Source: an uncultured Clostridium sp.
GTDB lineage: Bacteria; Bacillota; Clostridia; Lachnospirales; Lachnospiraceae
Assembly (NCBI GenBank): GCA_902496665.1
Contig: CABVBU010000047.1
Span: 1-14,669 of the forward strand
Direction: 5' to 3'
Length of the DNA stretch: 14,669 nucleotides
Part shown: positions 1 through 5,549 of the stretch, one piece after another
Layout of the letters: every line of letters starts with the position of its first letter
Numbering within the stretch: position 1 is the first letter of the stretch
Made by a program: the position numbers and the translations under genes
Notes under the pieces: model-generated
What the model saw: the letters and a program-made list of their open reading frames with translations, nothing else
The model's database searches: none
Told to the model about the DNA's origin: nothing

Positions 1-129
1 CTATTCAGTACCTTCATAGTTACGTGCAAAAATCCATTCCAGATCAGCTTCGCTGATGGGATTTTTGCCTTCCAGCCTATGTTTCCTTACGGTCAGCGCA
101 GCAAGTGCGCAGACCTACTGAACAGTTAC
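1..129 (+). repeat. Palindromic intergenic repeat, copy 1 (long form, left end cut)
   Basis: First of three related intergenic elements in this window. The left end reads CTATTCAGTACCTT and the right end CTACTGAACAGTTAC, which form imperfect terminal inverted repeats. Near the right end is a strong hairpin, GGTCAGCGCA (91-100), loop GCAAG, TGCGCAGACC (106-115), with a single A-A mismatch. This copy also carries a segment absent from copy 2 (15-71) that folds on itself: GCAAAAATCC (26-35) pairs with GGATTTTTGC (59-68), around an inner ATCAG/CTGAT stem (43-47 and 53-57). No open reading frame lies in it. It may be a MITE-like or REP-like element. The left boundary is beyond the window. Confidence 0.7.
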
Positions 130-179
130 CAGATAATTTATAAGTGAAGGTACTGAATAGTTACAGATAATTTATAAGT
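116..179 (+). repeat. Tandem direct repeat of about 30 bp in the HD gene leader
   Basis: Unit A (116-145) begins TACTGAACAGTTACC and unit B (151-179) begins TACTGAATAGTTAC. Both continue with AGATAATTTATAAGT. They differ by one C/T change and one base indel and are separated by GAAGG. Bases 147-160 of unit B are also the exact reverse complement of bases 1-14, so unit B may be an alternative right terminus of the repeat element. Unit B ends just before the GGAGG (182-186) that serves the next gene. Confidence 0.75.
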
Positions 180-195
180 ATGGAGGCATAAAATC

Positions 196-798
196 ATGCA
201 GACAAAACTGACGAGAGAGGACGCCATCGCGCTCCTCAGAAAATACAACAAAGAGCCATTCCATATTCTCCATGGCCTGACTGTCGGGGGCGTTTTAAAA
301 TGGTACGCGAATGAGCTCGGATACGGAGATGAGGCCGGATTCTGGGAGATCTGCGGAATCCTTCATGATATCGATTTCGAGGAGTATCCGGAGGAGCACT
401 GCCTGATCGCGCCGCGTCTTTTAAAAGAGGGTGGAGCCGAGGATGAGGTGATCCATGCGGTCTGCAGCCACGGATACGGAATCCACGAGTGGATCGACGC
501 GAAGCCGGAGCATGAGATGGAAAAAGTCCTTTTCGCGGCAGATGAGCTGACCGGTCTGATCTGGGCGGCAGCGAAGATGCGCCCATCAAAGAGTACGAAA
601 GACATGGAAGTGTCCAGCTTAAAGAAAAAATTTAAAGATAAGAAATTTGCTGCGGGATGTTCCAGGGACGTCATCACAAAAGGTGCCGGGAATCTCGGCT
701 GGGAACTGCCGAAGTTAATGGAAATGACGATCCTCGCCATGAGATCCTGTGAGGATTCTGTTGCGGAAGAGATGAAGAAGATGGGACTGGCGGAGTAA
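196..798 (+). CDS. HD-domain metal-dependent phosphohydrolase family protein
   Basis: A 200-residue soluble protein of the HD superfamily, whose members use metal-bound His/Asp residues to hydrolyse phosphate esters, often nucleotides. The expected metal ligands are visible in order: His26 (in HILHGLTV), His57-Asp58 (in GILHDID), His92 (in CSHGYG) and Asp116 (in AADELTG). The whole protein is little more than the HD domain, followed by a helical Lys-rich stretch around 130-160; no partner domain or membrane segment is seen. The start is supported by GGAGG at 182-186, nine bases before ATG. It appears monocistronic, with repeats on both sides and a strong terminator 25 bases after the stop. 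The substrate cannot be told from sequence; small stand-alone HD proteins of this type are usually annotated only as putative hydrolases. The family call is firm, the function open. Confidence 0.88.
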   Translation: MQTKLTREDAIALLRKYNKEPFHILHGLTVGGVLKWYANELGYGDEAGFWEICGILHDIDFEEYPEEHCLIAPRLLKEGGAEDEVIHAVCSHGYGIHEWIDAKPEHEMEKVLFAADELTGLIWAAAKMRPSKSTKDMEVSSLKKKFKDKKFAAGCSRDVITKGAGNLGWELPKLMEMTILAMRSCEDSVAEEMKKMGLAE

Positions 799-822
799 GA
801 GCGTATTGCTGACCAGTATAAT

Positions 823-863
823 AAAAACCTGAGGAGCCGTGCTGAGACTTCTCAGGTTTTTCT
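823..863. terminator. Bidirectional Rho-independent terminator
   Basis: A perfect 11-bp stem, AAAAACCTGAG (823-833) with CTCAGGTTTTT (851-861), follows the HD gene stop by 25 bases. The plus-strand transcript ends in TTTTTCTATATT. Read on the minus strand the same stem ends in TTTTTATTATA, so it could also stop the convergent minus-strand transcript of the NusG domain II and apbE genes. Confidence 0.88.
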
Positions 864-870
864 ATATTAG

Positions 871-945
871 GTAACTATCCAGTACCTTCCAGCTTATGTT
901 TTCTTACGGTCAGCGCAGCAAGTGCGCAGACCTACTGAACAGTTA
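871..945 (+). repeat. Palindromic intergenic repeat, copy 2 (short form)
   Basis: It begins GTAACTATCCAGTACCTT and ends TACTGAACAGTTAT, giving terminal inverted repeats of about 13 bp with two mismatches. It shares with copy 1 the block from CCAGC to the right end, including the hairpin GGTCAGCGCA (908-917), GCAAG, TGCGCAGACC (923-932). Relative to copy 1 it lacks the 57-bp hairpin segment, with the join falling at a CCTT motif. It lies between two convergent genes. Confidence 0.75.
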
Positions 946-958
946 TTATTTTAGACTA

Positions 959-984
959 ATTGTTCAGCAGGTCTGCACGCTGAC
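959..984 (-). repeat. Partial inverted copy of the palindromic repeat
   Basis: This is a shortened reverse-orientation copy of the right part of copy 2. ATTGTTCAGCAGGTCTGC is nearly the reverse complement of the copy 2 sequence at 924-943, and CGCTGAC follows after an internal deletion. Together the arms at about 924-943 and 959-978 can form a 20-bp imperfect hairpin with a short A/T-rich loop. It ends eight bases from the stop codon of the minus-strand NusG domain II gene, so it may protect or end that transcript. Confidence 0.6.
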
Positions 985-992
985 TGCATTGT

Positions 993-1367
993 CTATTTTG
1001 TGCTCTTAATCTGTGCCGTCATCTTATTGGGCAGGCAGACGATGATCTCGCCGTCCAGATGGATCTTTCCCTGATGAACACAGATCTTGTCGGGGCATGT
1101 GGCCTCGGAGACCCACGCCTCCCCATCTTTGATGATCAGATGGTTTGTACCGCCGGACACGCTGTCTATCGTGAGTTCCTGATCTTTTGCGAGATCGAGG
1201 GTTTCGACTACTTTTCCATCGACGGAAACTTCGACGATCTCCGCGGGGCTTTTATGCATCAGTTTTGTCCCGAGAAAAAGAAGAACGGCTGCCGCAAGTA
1301 TTGCGGCGATCAGGATCATATCCTGTTTTTTAAAAAGTTTCTGTTTCGTATCTTTGCTTTCTGTCAT
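993..1367 (-). CDS. NusG domain II-containing membrane-anchored protein
   Basis: A 124-residue protein with an N-terminal membrane anchor (about 17-35, hydrophobic Ile/Leu/Ala run) and an extracytoplasmic domain matching the stand-alone NusG domain II (DUF1312) family. The diagnostic motif is ATCPDKICVHQG near 89-100, followed by GEIIVCLPNK (106-115); Cys91, Cys96 and Cys111 are conserved in this family as I know it. Despite the name it is not a transcription factor: it lacks the NGN and KOW parts of NusG. I chose the ATG at 1365-1367 because AGGGA (1374-1378) lies six bases upstream; the frame extends to 1415 with an extra, unlikely 16 residues. It follows apbE in the same direction after a 90-base gap, so the two are probably co-transcribed. 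Such proteins are often neighbours of ApbE and Gx proteins and may act in membrane redox; the molecular role is unknown. Confidence 0.85.
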   Translation of the reverse strand: MTESKDTKQKLFKKQDMILIAAILAAAVLLFLGTKLMHKSPAEIVEVSVDGKVVETLDLAKDQELTIDSVSGGTNHLIIKDGEAWVSEATCPDKICVHQGKIHLDGEIIVCLPNKMTAQIKSTK

Positions 1368-1457
1368 AAAAAATCCCTGAAAATAGTGTAATGGTAATTG
1401 TTTTGTGTTTTGCATCAGTGCCGGTCAAAAAATCCGGGAGACTGTCTGATCTAAATA

Positions 1458-2486
1458 TTACTGTTTGATAATAAAGTCTTCCATTCCGCCCGAATAGTAA
1501 ACATTGTAATCCTCATCGATAAAGCATGCGTAGATTCCATCCAGGGAATTCGCAAGCTCCAGTCCTTTTTCCAGGCCAAGGGAAAAGCAGGTGGTGGAGA
1601 GACCATCCCCGTCCACGGACTCCTCGGAGAGGATCGTCACGGAGATCAGTCCGTTATCGTAAGGATACCCGGTTGCCGGGTTTAAAATGTGATGGTAATT
1701 CTTTCCGTTGATCTCAAAATGCCGCTCGTAGACACCGGATGTCACGACGGAGAGATCATTGATCCCAAGCACCTCAAATGTCTCATCCCTGTCCGCAAAA
1801 GGTTTCTGCAGTCCGATGTTGAATTTGCTTCCGTCCGGCTTTTCGCCCACGCAGAGGACGTTTCCGCCGAGATTGATAATGGCGCTCTTCACACCGGCAT
1901 CCAGGAGCTGTTCCTTGATCCGGTCGGCGATATAGCCCTTCGCGATAGAACCCAGGTCGATGGTGGTATCCGGGGAGAGGAATGTCAGCGTATTTCCGGA
2001 GAGGACGAGGTTGTGGTAATCCACCTTCGGAATATCTGCTTCGATGTCTGCTTCATCCGGGATCACGGCCTCGCCGCTTGTGAAATTCCAGAGAGAACTC
2101 AACGGCTCGATTGTAATGTCAAAGGCACCGTCAGATTTCTCGCAGTACTCCAGACCTTTTGCCAGAAGCGCTGCCATGTCGTCGGAGACCGTGACAGTGT
2201 CGGAGGTCCGATGATTGATCTTGTAGAGCTCGCTGGTCTCTAAGGTCTTGCTGAAAATATTCTCATACTCTTTACAAAGTGCCATCGAATCGTCTAAGAT
2301 AGAGGAGTCGTCGGAATCGTAGAGCGTGATGGTGACGAAGGTGTTGAGCAGAAAATCGGAACGGCTGAGAGGAGTCTCCTGTGTGAGAAGTCCCGGTCCG
2401 CTGCTTGTTCCGCACCCGCTCAATGTCATGCCGGAAACAAAGAGGAGACCGGCGGCACAGAGGCCAAATATTGTTTTTTTATTCAT
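1458..2486 (-). CDS. apbE: FAD:protein FMN transferase lipoprotein (ApbE family)
   Basis: A 342-residue enzyme of the ApbE/Ftp family, which moves FMN from FAD onto a Ser/Thr of target proteins outside the membrane. The N-terminus is a lipoprotein signal peptide: a KK pair, a hydrophobic run and the lipobox LSGC with Cys25 as the likely lipidated residue. Family motifs are present: IDLGSIAKGYIADRI in the centre, HHILNPATGYP, and GDGLSTTCFSLG near the C-terminus, where the Asp and Thr belong to the metal site. Length fits the family. AGGAAG (2497-2502) lies ten bases before the ATG. It is the first gene of a two-gene minus-strand unit with the NusG domain II protein and diverges from the Gx-family membrane protein. 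No FMN-bind target domain is encoded in this window, so its substrates (for example Rnf subunits or extracellular flavoproteins) must lie elsewhere. Confidence 0.95.
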   Translation of the reverse strand: MNKKTIFGLCAAGLLFVSGMTLSGCGTSSGPGLLTQETPLSRSDFLLNTFVTITLYDSDDSSILDDSMALCKEYENIFSKTLETSELYKINHRTSDTVTVSDDMAALLAKGLEYCEKSDGAFDITIEPLSSLWNFTSGEAVIPDEADIEADIPKVDYHNLVLSGNTLTFLSPDTTIDLGSIAKGYIADRIKEQLLDAGVKSAIINLGGNVLCVGEKPDGSKFNIGLQKPFADRDETFEVLGINDLSVVTSGVYERHFEINGKNYHHILNPATGYPYDNGLISVTILSEESVDGDGLSTTCFSLGLEKGLELANSLDGIYACFIDEDYNVYYSGGMEDFIIKQ

Positions 2487-2572
2487 GTGTTAGATACTTC
2501 CTGTACAATAAATATTAAAAGCTCATTCGACAGCAGAAATTTTGTATATTAATACGAAAACACAGACCGCAG

Positions 2573-2588
2573 CAGGCACTCGTGCCTG
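2573..2588. promoter_or_regulatory. Perfect dyad between divergent apbE and Gx genes
   Basis: CAGGCAC-TC-GTGCCTG is a 7-bp perfect inverted repeat with a two-base centre. It sits in the middle of the 193-base divergent region, and a second short palindrome, CGGATATCCG (2617-2626), lies closer to the plus-strand gene. The position suits an operator shared by both transcripts, but no regulator gene is nearby and I could not place convincing -35/-10 pairs here. Confidence 0.35.
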
Positions 2589-2679
2589 TCGTACAAAATA
2601 TCAGAGGCTGCACTGCCGGATATCCGATTTATTCTAACAAATGAACTTTTGAAAGTCAAGAAAGAGGAGAACAGATCCG

Positions 2680-3198
2680 ATGAATCGAGAAAAAAAGGCA
2701 ATAACTGTGGCATTGTATGGGCTTCTGATCGCCCTTGCCATGGTGCTGAGTTTTGTTGAGACACTGATTCCCATCCCGATCCCAGTCCCAGGTGTAAAGC
2801 TCGGACTGGCGAACCTTGTAACGGTGGTGGGGCTCTATCTAATTGGAATCCCCGGAACCATCGCCGTGACCCTGATCCGCATCATTCTTGTGGGACTGTC
2901 ATTTGGAAATCCCTACAGCATGATCTACGGGCTGTCCGGAAGCTTTTTAAGCTTGTTTGTGATGGCGGTATTGAAGAAGACCGGAAAGCTCTCCCAGGTC
3001 AGCATCAGCGTTCTTGGCGGTATTGCCCATAATATCGGCCAGATCACCTTTGCGGCAGTTATCGTCCAGACACCAGGGGTATTTTATTATCTGCCATTTC
3101 TTCTGGCAGCCGGATGCATCGCGGGAACACTGATCGGAATCGTGGGCGGAATCATTACGGAGCGGCTTCAGCGTGCGATGCGGGGGATAAAAAAATAA
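2680..3198 (+). CDS. Gx transporter / HepT-family integral membrane protein
   Basis: A 172-residue polytopic membrane protein of the family annotated as Gx transporter or heptaprenyl diphosphate synthase component I-like. Four to five hydrophobic segments are visible (about 8-31, 42-72, 80-97, 108-130 and 138-160). Family landmarks are PVPGVKLGLANLV (36-48) and SVLGGIAHNIGQI (110-122), the latter with a buried His-Asn pair. The protein resembles ECF-type S components in size and fold style. AGAGGAG at 2663-2669 precedes the ATG by ten bases. It diverges from apbE and the NusG domain II gene, a grouping seen in several Clostridia and related to the accessory genes of the extracellular electron transfer locus of Listeria. 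The older name as a prenyl synthase subunit is probably misleading, since no catalytic partner lies here. A quinone-, prenyl- or flavin-related transport role is inference. Confidence 0.82.
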   Translation: MNREKKAITVALYGLLIALAMVLSFVETLIPIPIPVPGVKLGLANLVTVVGLYLIGIPGTIAVTLIRIILVGLSFGNPYSMIYGLSGSFLSLFVMAVLKKTGKLSQVSISVLGGIAHNIGQITFAAVIVQTPGVFYYLPFLLAAGCIAGTLIGIVGGIITERLQRAMRGIKK

Positions 3199-3268
3199 AA
3201 TAGCGATTGTATTAGGGTGGTAAATTTATTATAATAAAATGTAACAGGTTGCAGGTGCGGCAATTTGT

Positions 3269-3316
3269 TCTGCAAAAAACGCGCTGCAAGTTTACTTGTA
3301 TAAGTGTTTTTGCAGA
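3269..3316 (+). promoter_or_regulatory. Hairpin 1 in the galT leader
   Basis: TCTGCAAAAA (3269-3278) pairs perfectly with TTTTTGCAGA (3307-3316). Inside it a smaller CAAG-TTTA-CTTG stem (3287-3290, 3295-3298) forms. No T-run follows, so it does not look like an ordinary terminator for the upstream gene. It could be a leader RNA structure or an operator. Confidence 0.5.
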
Positions 3317-3326
3317 GCAGATTGAT

Positions 3327-3344
3327 ATAGGGCGGCCGCCCTAT
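3327..3344. promoter_or_regulatory. 18-bp perfect palindrome in the galT leader
   Basis: ATAGGGCGGCCGCCCTAT is perfectly self-complementary with no loop. It is G/C-rich at the centre inside an otherwise A/T-rich leader. The lack of loop favours a protein-binding operator or a DNA cruciform over an RNA hairpin. It lies 90 bases before the galT start. Confidence 0.55.
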
Positions 3345-3345
3345 G

Positions 3346-3376
3346 CTTCTTGTTTTTGTGCAGCGAAAACAAGAAG
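3346..3376 (+). promoter_or_regulatory. Hairpin 3 in the galT leader
   Basis: CTTCTTGTTTT (3346-3356) pairs perfectly over 11 bp with AAAACAAGAAG (3366-3376), loop TGTGCAGCG. It begins two bases after the 18-bp palindrome. No T-run follows. The galT ribosome binding site GGAGG (3420-3424) is 43 bases downstream. Confidence 0.5.
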
Positions 3377-3433
3377 ATACGCACGTTATACTTAAATCTG
3401 TCAATATACCGTAAAAAACGGAGGAATTCGATC

Positions 3434-4933
3434 ATGATTGAAATGTCAATAAAGAAACTGGTTCAGTACGGCAGAACGACCGGACTTATCGAAGCCGAAG
3501 ATGAGATCTACGCAAGAAACCAGATCCTGGAAGTACTGAAAATGTCCGAATACGAGGAGCCGGGCGAGATTACAGACGAGATCAGCCTGGAAGATACCTT
3601 AAACGCGCTCACCGACTACGCTGCAGAGCAGGGGATCCTTGAAAACAACAGCGTTGTATACCGGGATCTTTTTGACACGAGACTCATGAACTGCCTGATG
3701 CCGCGCCCAAGCGAGGTCGTAAAGAAATTCCACGGGGAGTATGAAAAGTCCCCGGAGGACGCAACGGCTTATTTCTACAAACTGAGCCAGGACTCCGACT
3801 ACATCCGCCGCTACCGTGTCTGCAAGGACTTAAAGTGGATCACAAAGACGGAGTACGGCGACCTGGACATCACGGTAAACCTCTCAAAGCCTGAGAAAGA
3901 CCCGAAAGCTATCGCCGCTGCAAAGACCATGAAGCAGAGCGGATATCCGAAATGTCTGCTCTGTATGGAAAACGTGGGCTACGCGGGCAGAATCAACCAT
4001 CCGGCGAGAAACAACCACCGGATCATTCCGCTGACCTTAAACGGCGAGTCCTGGGGCTTCCAGTATTCCCCGTACGTCTACTATAATGAGCACTGCATCG
4101 TCTTCAACGGAAAACACATCCCGATGAAGATCGACCGGAACACGTTCAAAAAGTTATTTGATTTTGTGACCATGTTCCCGCATTATTTCCTGGGATCCAA
4201 CGCGGATCTCCCGATCGTCGGCGGTTCCATCCTGACCCACGACCATTTCCAGGGCGGAAGATATACCTTCGCGATGGCGAAAGCGCCGGTGGAGAAGAGT
4301 TTTACAGTGAATGGTTATGAGGATGTAGAAGCAGGAATCGTAAAATGGCCAATGTCCGTGATCAGGATCCGCAGTGAGAAGAAAGAACGCCTTGTGGATC
4401 TTGCGGATAAGATCTTAACTGCATGGCGCGGATATACAGACGCGGACGCGGATATCTACGCGGAGACAGACGGGGAGCCGCATAACACGATCACCCCGAT
4501 CGCGAGATTCCGCGGCGGAAAGTTTGAGCTGGATCTGGTACTGAGAAATAACCGCACCACGGAGGAACGCCCGTTAGGTCTGTTCCATCCGAACCCGAAG
4601 CTCCACCACATCAAGAAAGAGAACATCGGACTCATCGAAGTCATGGGCCTGGCAGTTCTTCCGTCGAGATTGAAGGATGAGCTTGCCCTGCTTGCCGACT
4701 ATATCGTGGAAGGAAAGGACATCCGCAGCGAGGAATCCATCGCAAAACATGCAGACTGGGTAGAAGAGTTCCTTCCGAAATATGAGAAGATCACAAAGGA
4801 TAATGTGATGGAGATCTTACAGGATGAGGTCGGCCATGTGTTCGCGAATGTCCTTGAGGATGCGGGCGTTTATAAGCGCACAGAGGCAGGGCGTGAGGCA
4901 TTTGGAAGATTTATCGAGACATTAAACAGGTAA
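3434..4933 (+). CDS. galT: UDP-glucose--hexose-1-phosphate uridylyltransferase (class II GalT)
   Basis: A 499-residue cytosolic enzyme of the Leloir pathway, exchanging UMP between UDP-glucose and galactose-1-phosphate. Length and sequence match the Gram-positive class II family, not the shorter E. coli type. The active-site motif THDHFQGG is at 268-275; His269 and His271 flank the catalytic region and one is the expected uridylylated nucleophile. Other landmarks are NHPARNNHRIIPLTLN around 195-210 and EPHNTITPIARF near 350-360. The ATG at 3434 is chosen because GGAGG (3420-3424) lies nine bases upstream; the same frame is open upstream to 3350, within the third leader hairpin, and that extension is unlikely to be translated. 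galK and galE are not next to it, so here galT is an isolated gene behind a structured leader. No clear terminator follows before the next operon. Confidence 0.95.
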   Translation: MIEMSIKKLVQYGRTTGLIEAEDEIYARNQILEVLKMSEYEEPGEITDEISLEDTLNALTDYAAEQGILENNSVVYRDLFDTRLMNCLMPRPSEVVKKFHGEYEKSPEDATAYFYKLSQDSDYIRRYRVCKDLKWITKTEYGDLDITVNLSKPEKDPKAIAAAKTMKQSGYPKCLLCMENVGYAGRINHPARNNHRIIPLTLNGESWGFQYSPYVYYNEHCIVFNGKHIPMKIDRNTFKKLFDFVTMFPHYFLGSNADLPIVGGSILTHDHFQGGRYTFAMAKAPVEKSFTVNGYEDVEAGIVKWPMSVIRIRSEKKERLVDLADKILTAWRGYTDADADIYAETDGEPHNTITPIARFRGGKFELDLVLRNNRTTEERPLGLFHPNPKLHHIKKENIGLIEVMGLAVLPSRLKDELALLADYIVEGKDIRSEESIAKHADWVEEFLPKYEKITKDNVMEILQDEVGHVFANVLEDAGVYKRTEAGREAFGRFIETLNR

Positions 4934-4995
4934 CAAAATTGTTGCCGGAACCGTTACATTTTCCTTAAAATTTTCATAAATGTAGGGACTTCGTC

Positions 4996-5024
4996 TCGCC
5001 AAGCGCGGGAAAGTGTGTTATATT
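4996..5024 (+). promoter_or_regulatory. Candidate sigma-A promoter of the cdaA operon
   Basis: TCGCCA (4996-5001), a 17-base spacer and an extended -10, TG-T-TATATT (5016-5024). The -10 is good and the -35 weak (4 of 6 matches). Initiation would fall near 5031, putting repeat copy 3 in the 5' leader of the operon transcript. Confidence 0.45.
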
Positions 5025-5028
5025 GGTA

Positions 5029-5093
5029 TTTGCTTTCCAGCCTATACTTTTTTACGGTCAGCGCAGCAAGTGTGCAGATCTATTGTGCAGCTG
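5029..5093 (+). repeat. Palindromic intergenic repeat, copy 3 (diverged)
   Basis: It aligns with copies 1 and 2 from TTTGCTTTCCAGCC through the hairpin GGTCAGCGCA (5056-5065), GCAAG, TGTGCAGATC (5071-5080), and then a degraded right end TATTGTGCAGCTG. The two C-to-T changes in the right arm turn G-C pairs into G-T (G-U in RNA) pairs, so the stem can still form. The TTTGC at its left matches the end of the hairpin segment found only in copy 1. It lies 33 bases before the first gene of the c-di-AMP operon. Confidence 0.65.
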
Positions 5094-5126
5094 CTAGGCT
5101 TTAAATGATGGAAAAAGGAGACTGCC

Positions 5127-5549
5127 ATGTTAAATGAGGAGAAGATCCGGCTGATGACGGGTATCGCCATGTTTGAAAAGAAAATGATGAAGGAATCCAT
5201 CCCGGCAAACCGGTATTTCAAGAGCGACTACGTTGGAAGCCATCTGATCCGGTCTTTTATCGCATACTCGCTGACCGTGTGCCTGTGCCTGGCGCTGTGG
5301 GTCCTATACCGGTTCGATGATCTGATCAACGCCATGGCGGTGGATGACCTGATCTCTCTCGGGGTGCGCCTTGTATTCTACTATGCTGCGGGACTTCTCG
5401 CATATCTTGTTGTGACCTGGAAGATCTATTCGAGACGTTATGACGAAGCAGCCGGAAGACTGAAGATCTATCAGGCAAAGCTGCGGCGCCTTGATAAAAA
5501 ATATGACCAGCAGCCTGCAAAGGAAAACGGGGAGGAAAAGAGTAAGTGA
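5127..5549 (+). CDS. Unrecognised small membrane protein with C-terminal helix, first gene of cdaA operon
   Basis: I do not recognise a named family. The 140-residue product has a charged N-terminal cytoplasmic part (1-38), two membrane segments (about 40-61 and 80-101) and a basic/acidic amphipathic C-terminal helix (about 103-130, with Arg/Lys/Tyr spacing suggestive of a coiled coil), ending in a Lys/Glu-rich tail. AAGGAG (5115-5120) is six bases before the ATG. The stop overlaps the next start in GTGA, so the pair is translationally coupled. This suggests that the two small and large membrane proteins form one complex. The position as leader gene of the operon for c-di-AMP synthase suggests a conserved accessory role, but there is no direct clue to activity. 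Confidence 0.8.
   Translation: MLNEEKIRLMTGIAMFEKKMMKESIPANRYFKSDYVGSHLIRSFIAYSLTVCLCLALWVLYRFDDLINAMAVDDLISLGVRLVFYYAAGLLAYLVVTWKIYSRRYDEAAGRLKIYQAKLRRLDKKYDQQPAKENGEEKSK

Noticed and set aside
1368..1415. Longer start for the NusG domain II gene
   Set aside because: The ATG at 1365-1367 has AGGGA at good spacing, while the extra 16 residues would put polar and aromatic residues ahead of the anchor with no site.
3213..3222. AGGGTGGTA resembling the T-box signature before galT
   Set aside because: The conserved continuation ACCGCG is missing, no specifier stem or terminator/antiterminator is visible, and galT is not a T-box target.
3350..3433. N-terminal extension of galT by 28 residues
   Set aside because: The extension has no ribosome binding site, overlaps the hairpin leader and is not typical of GalT; GGAGG sits properly before ATG 3434.
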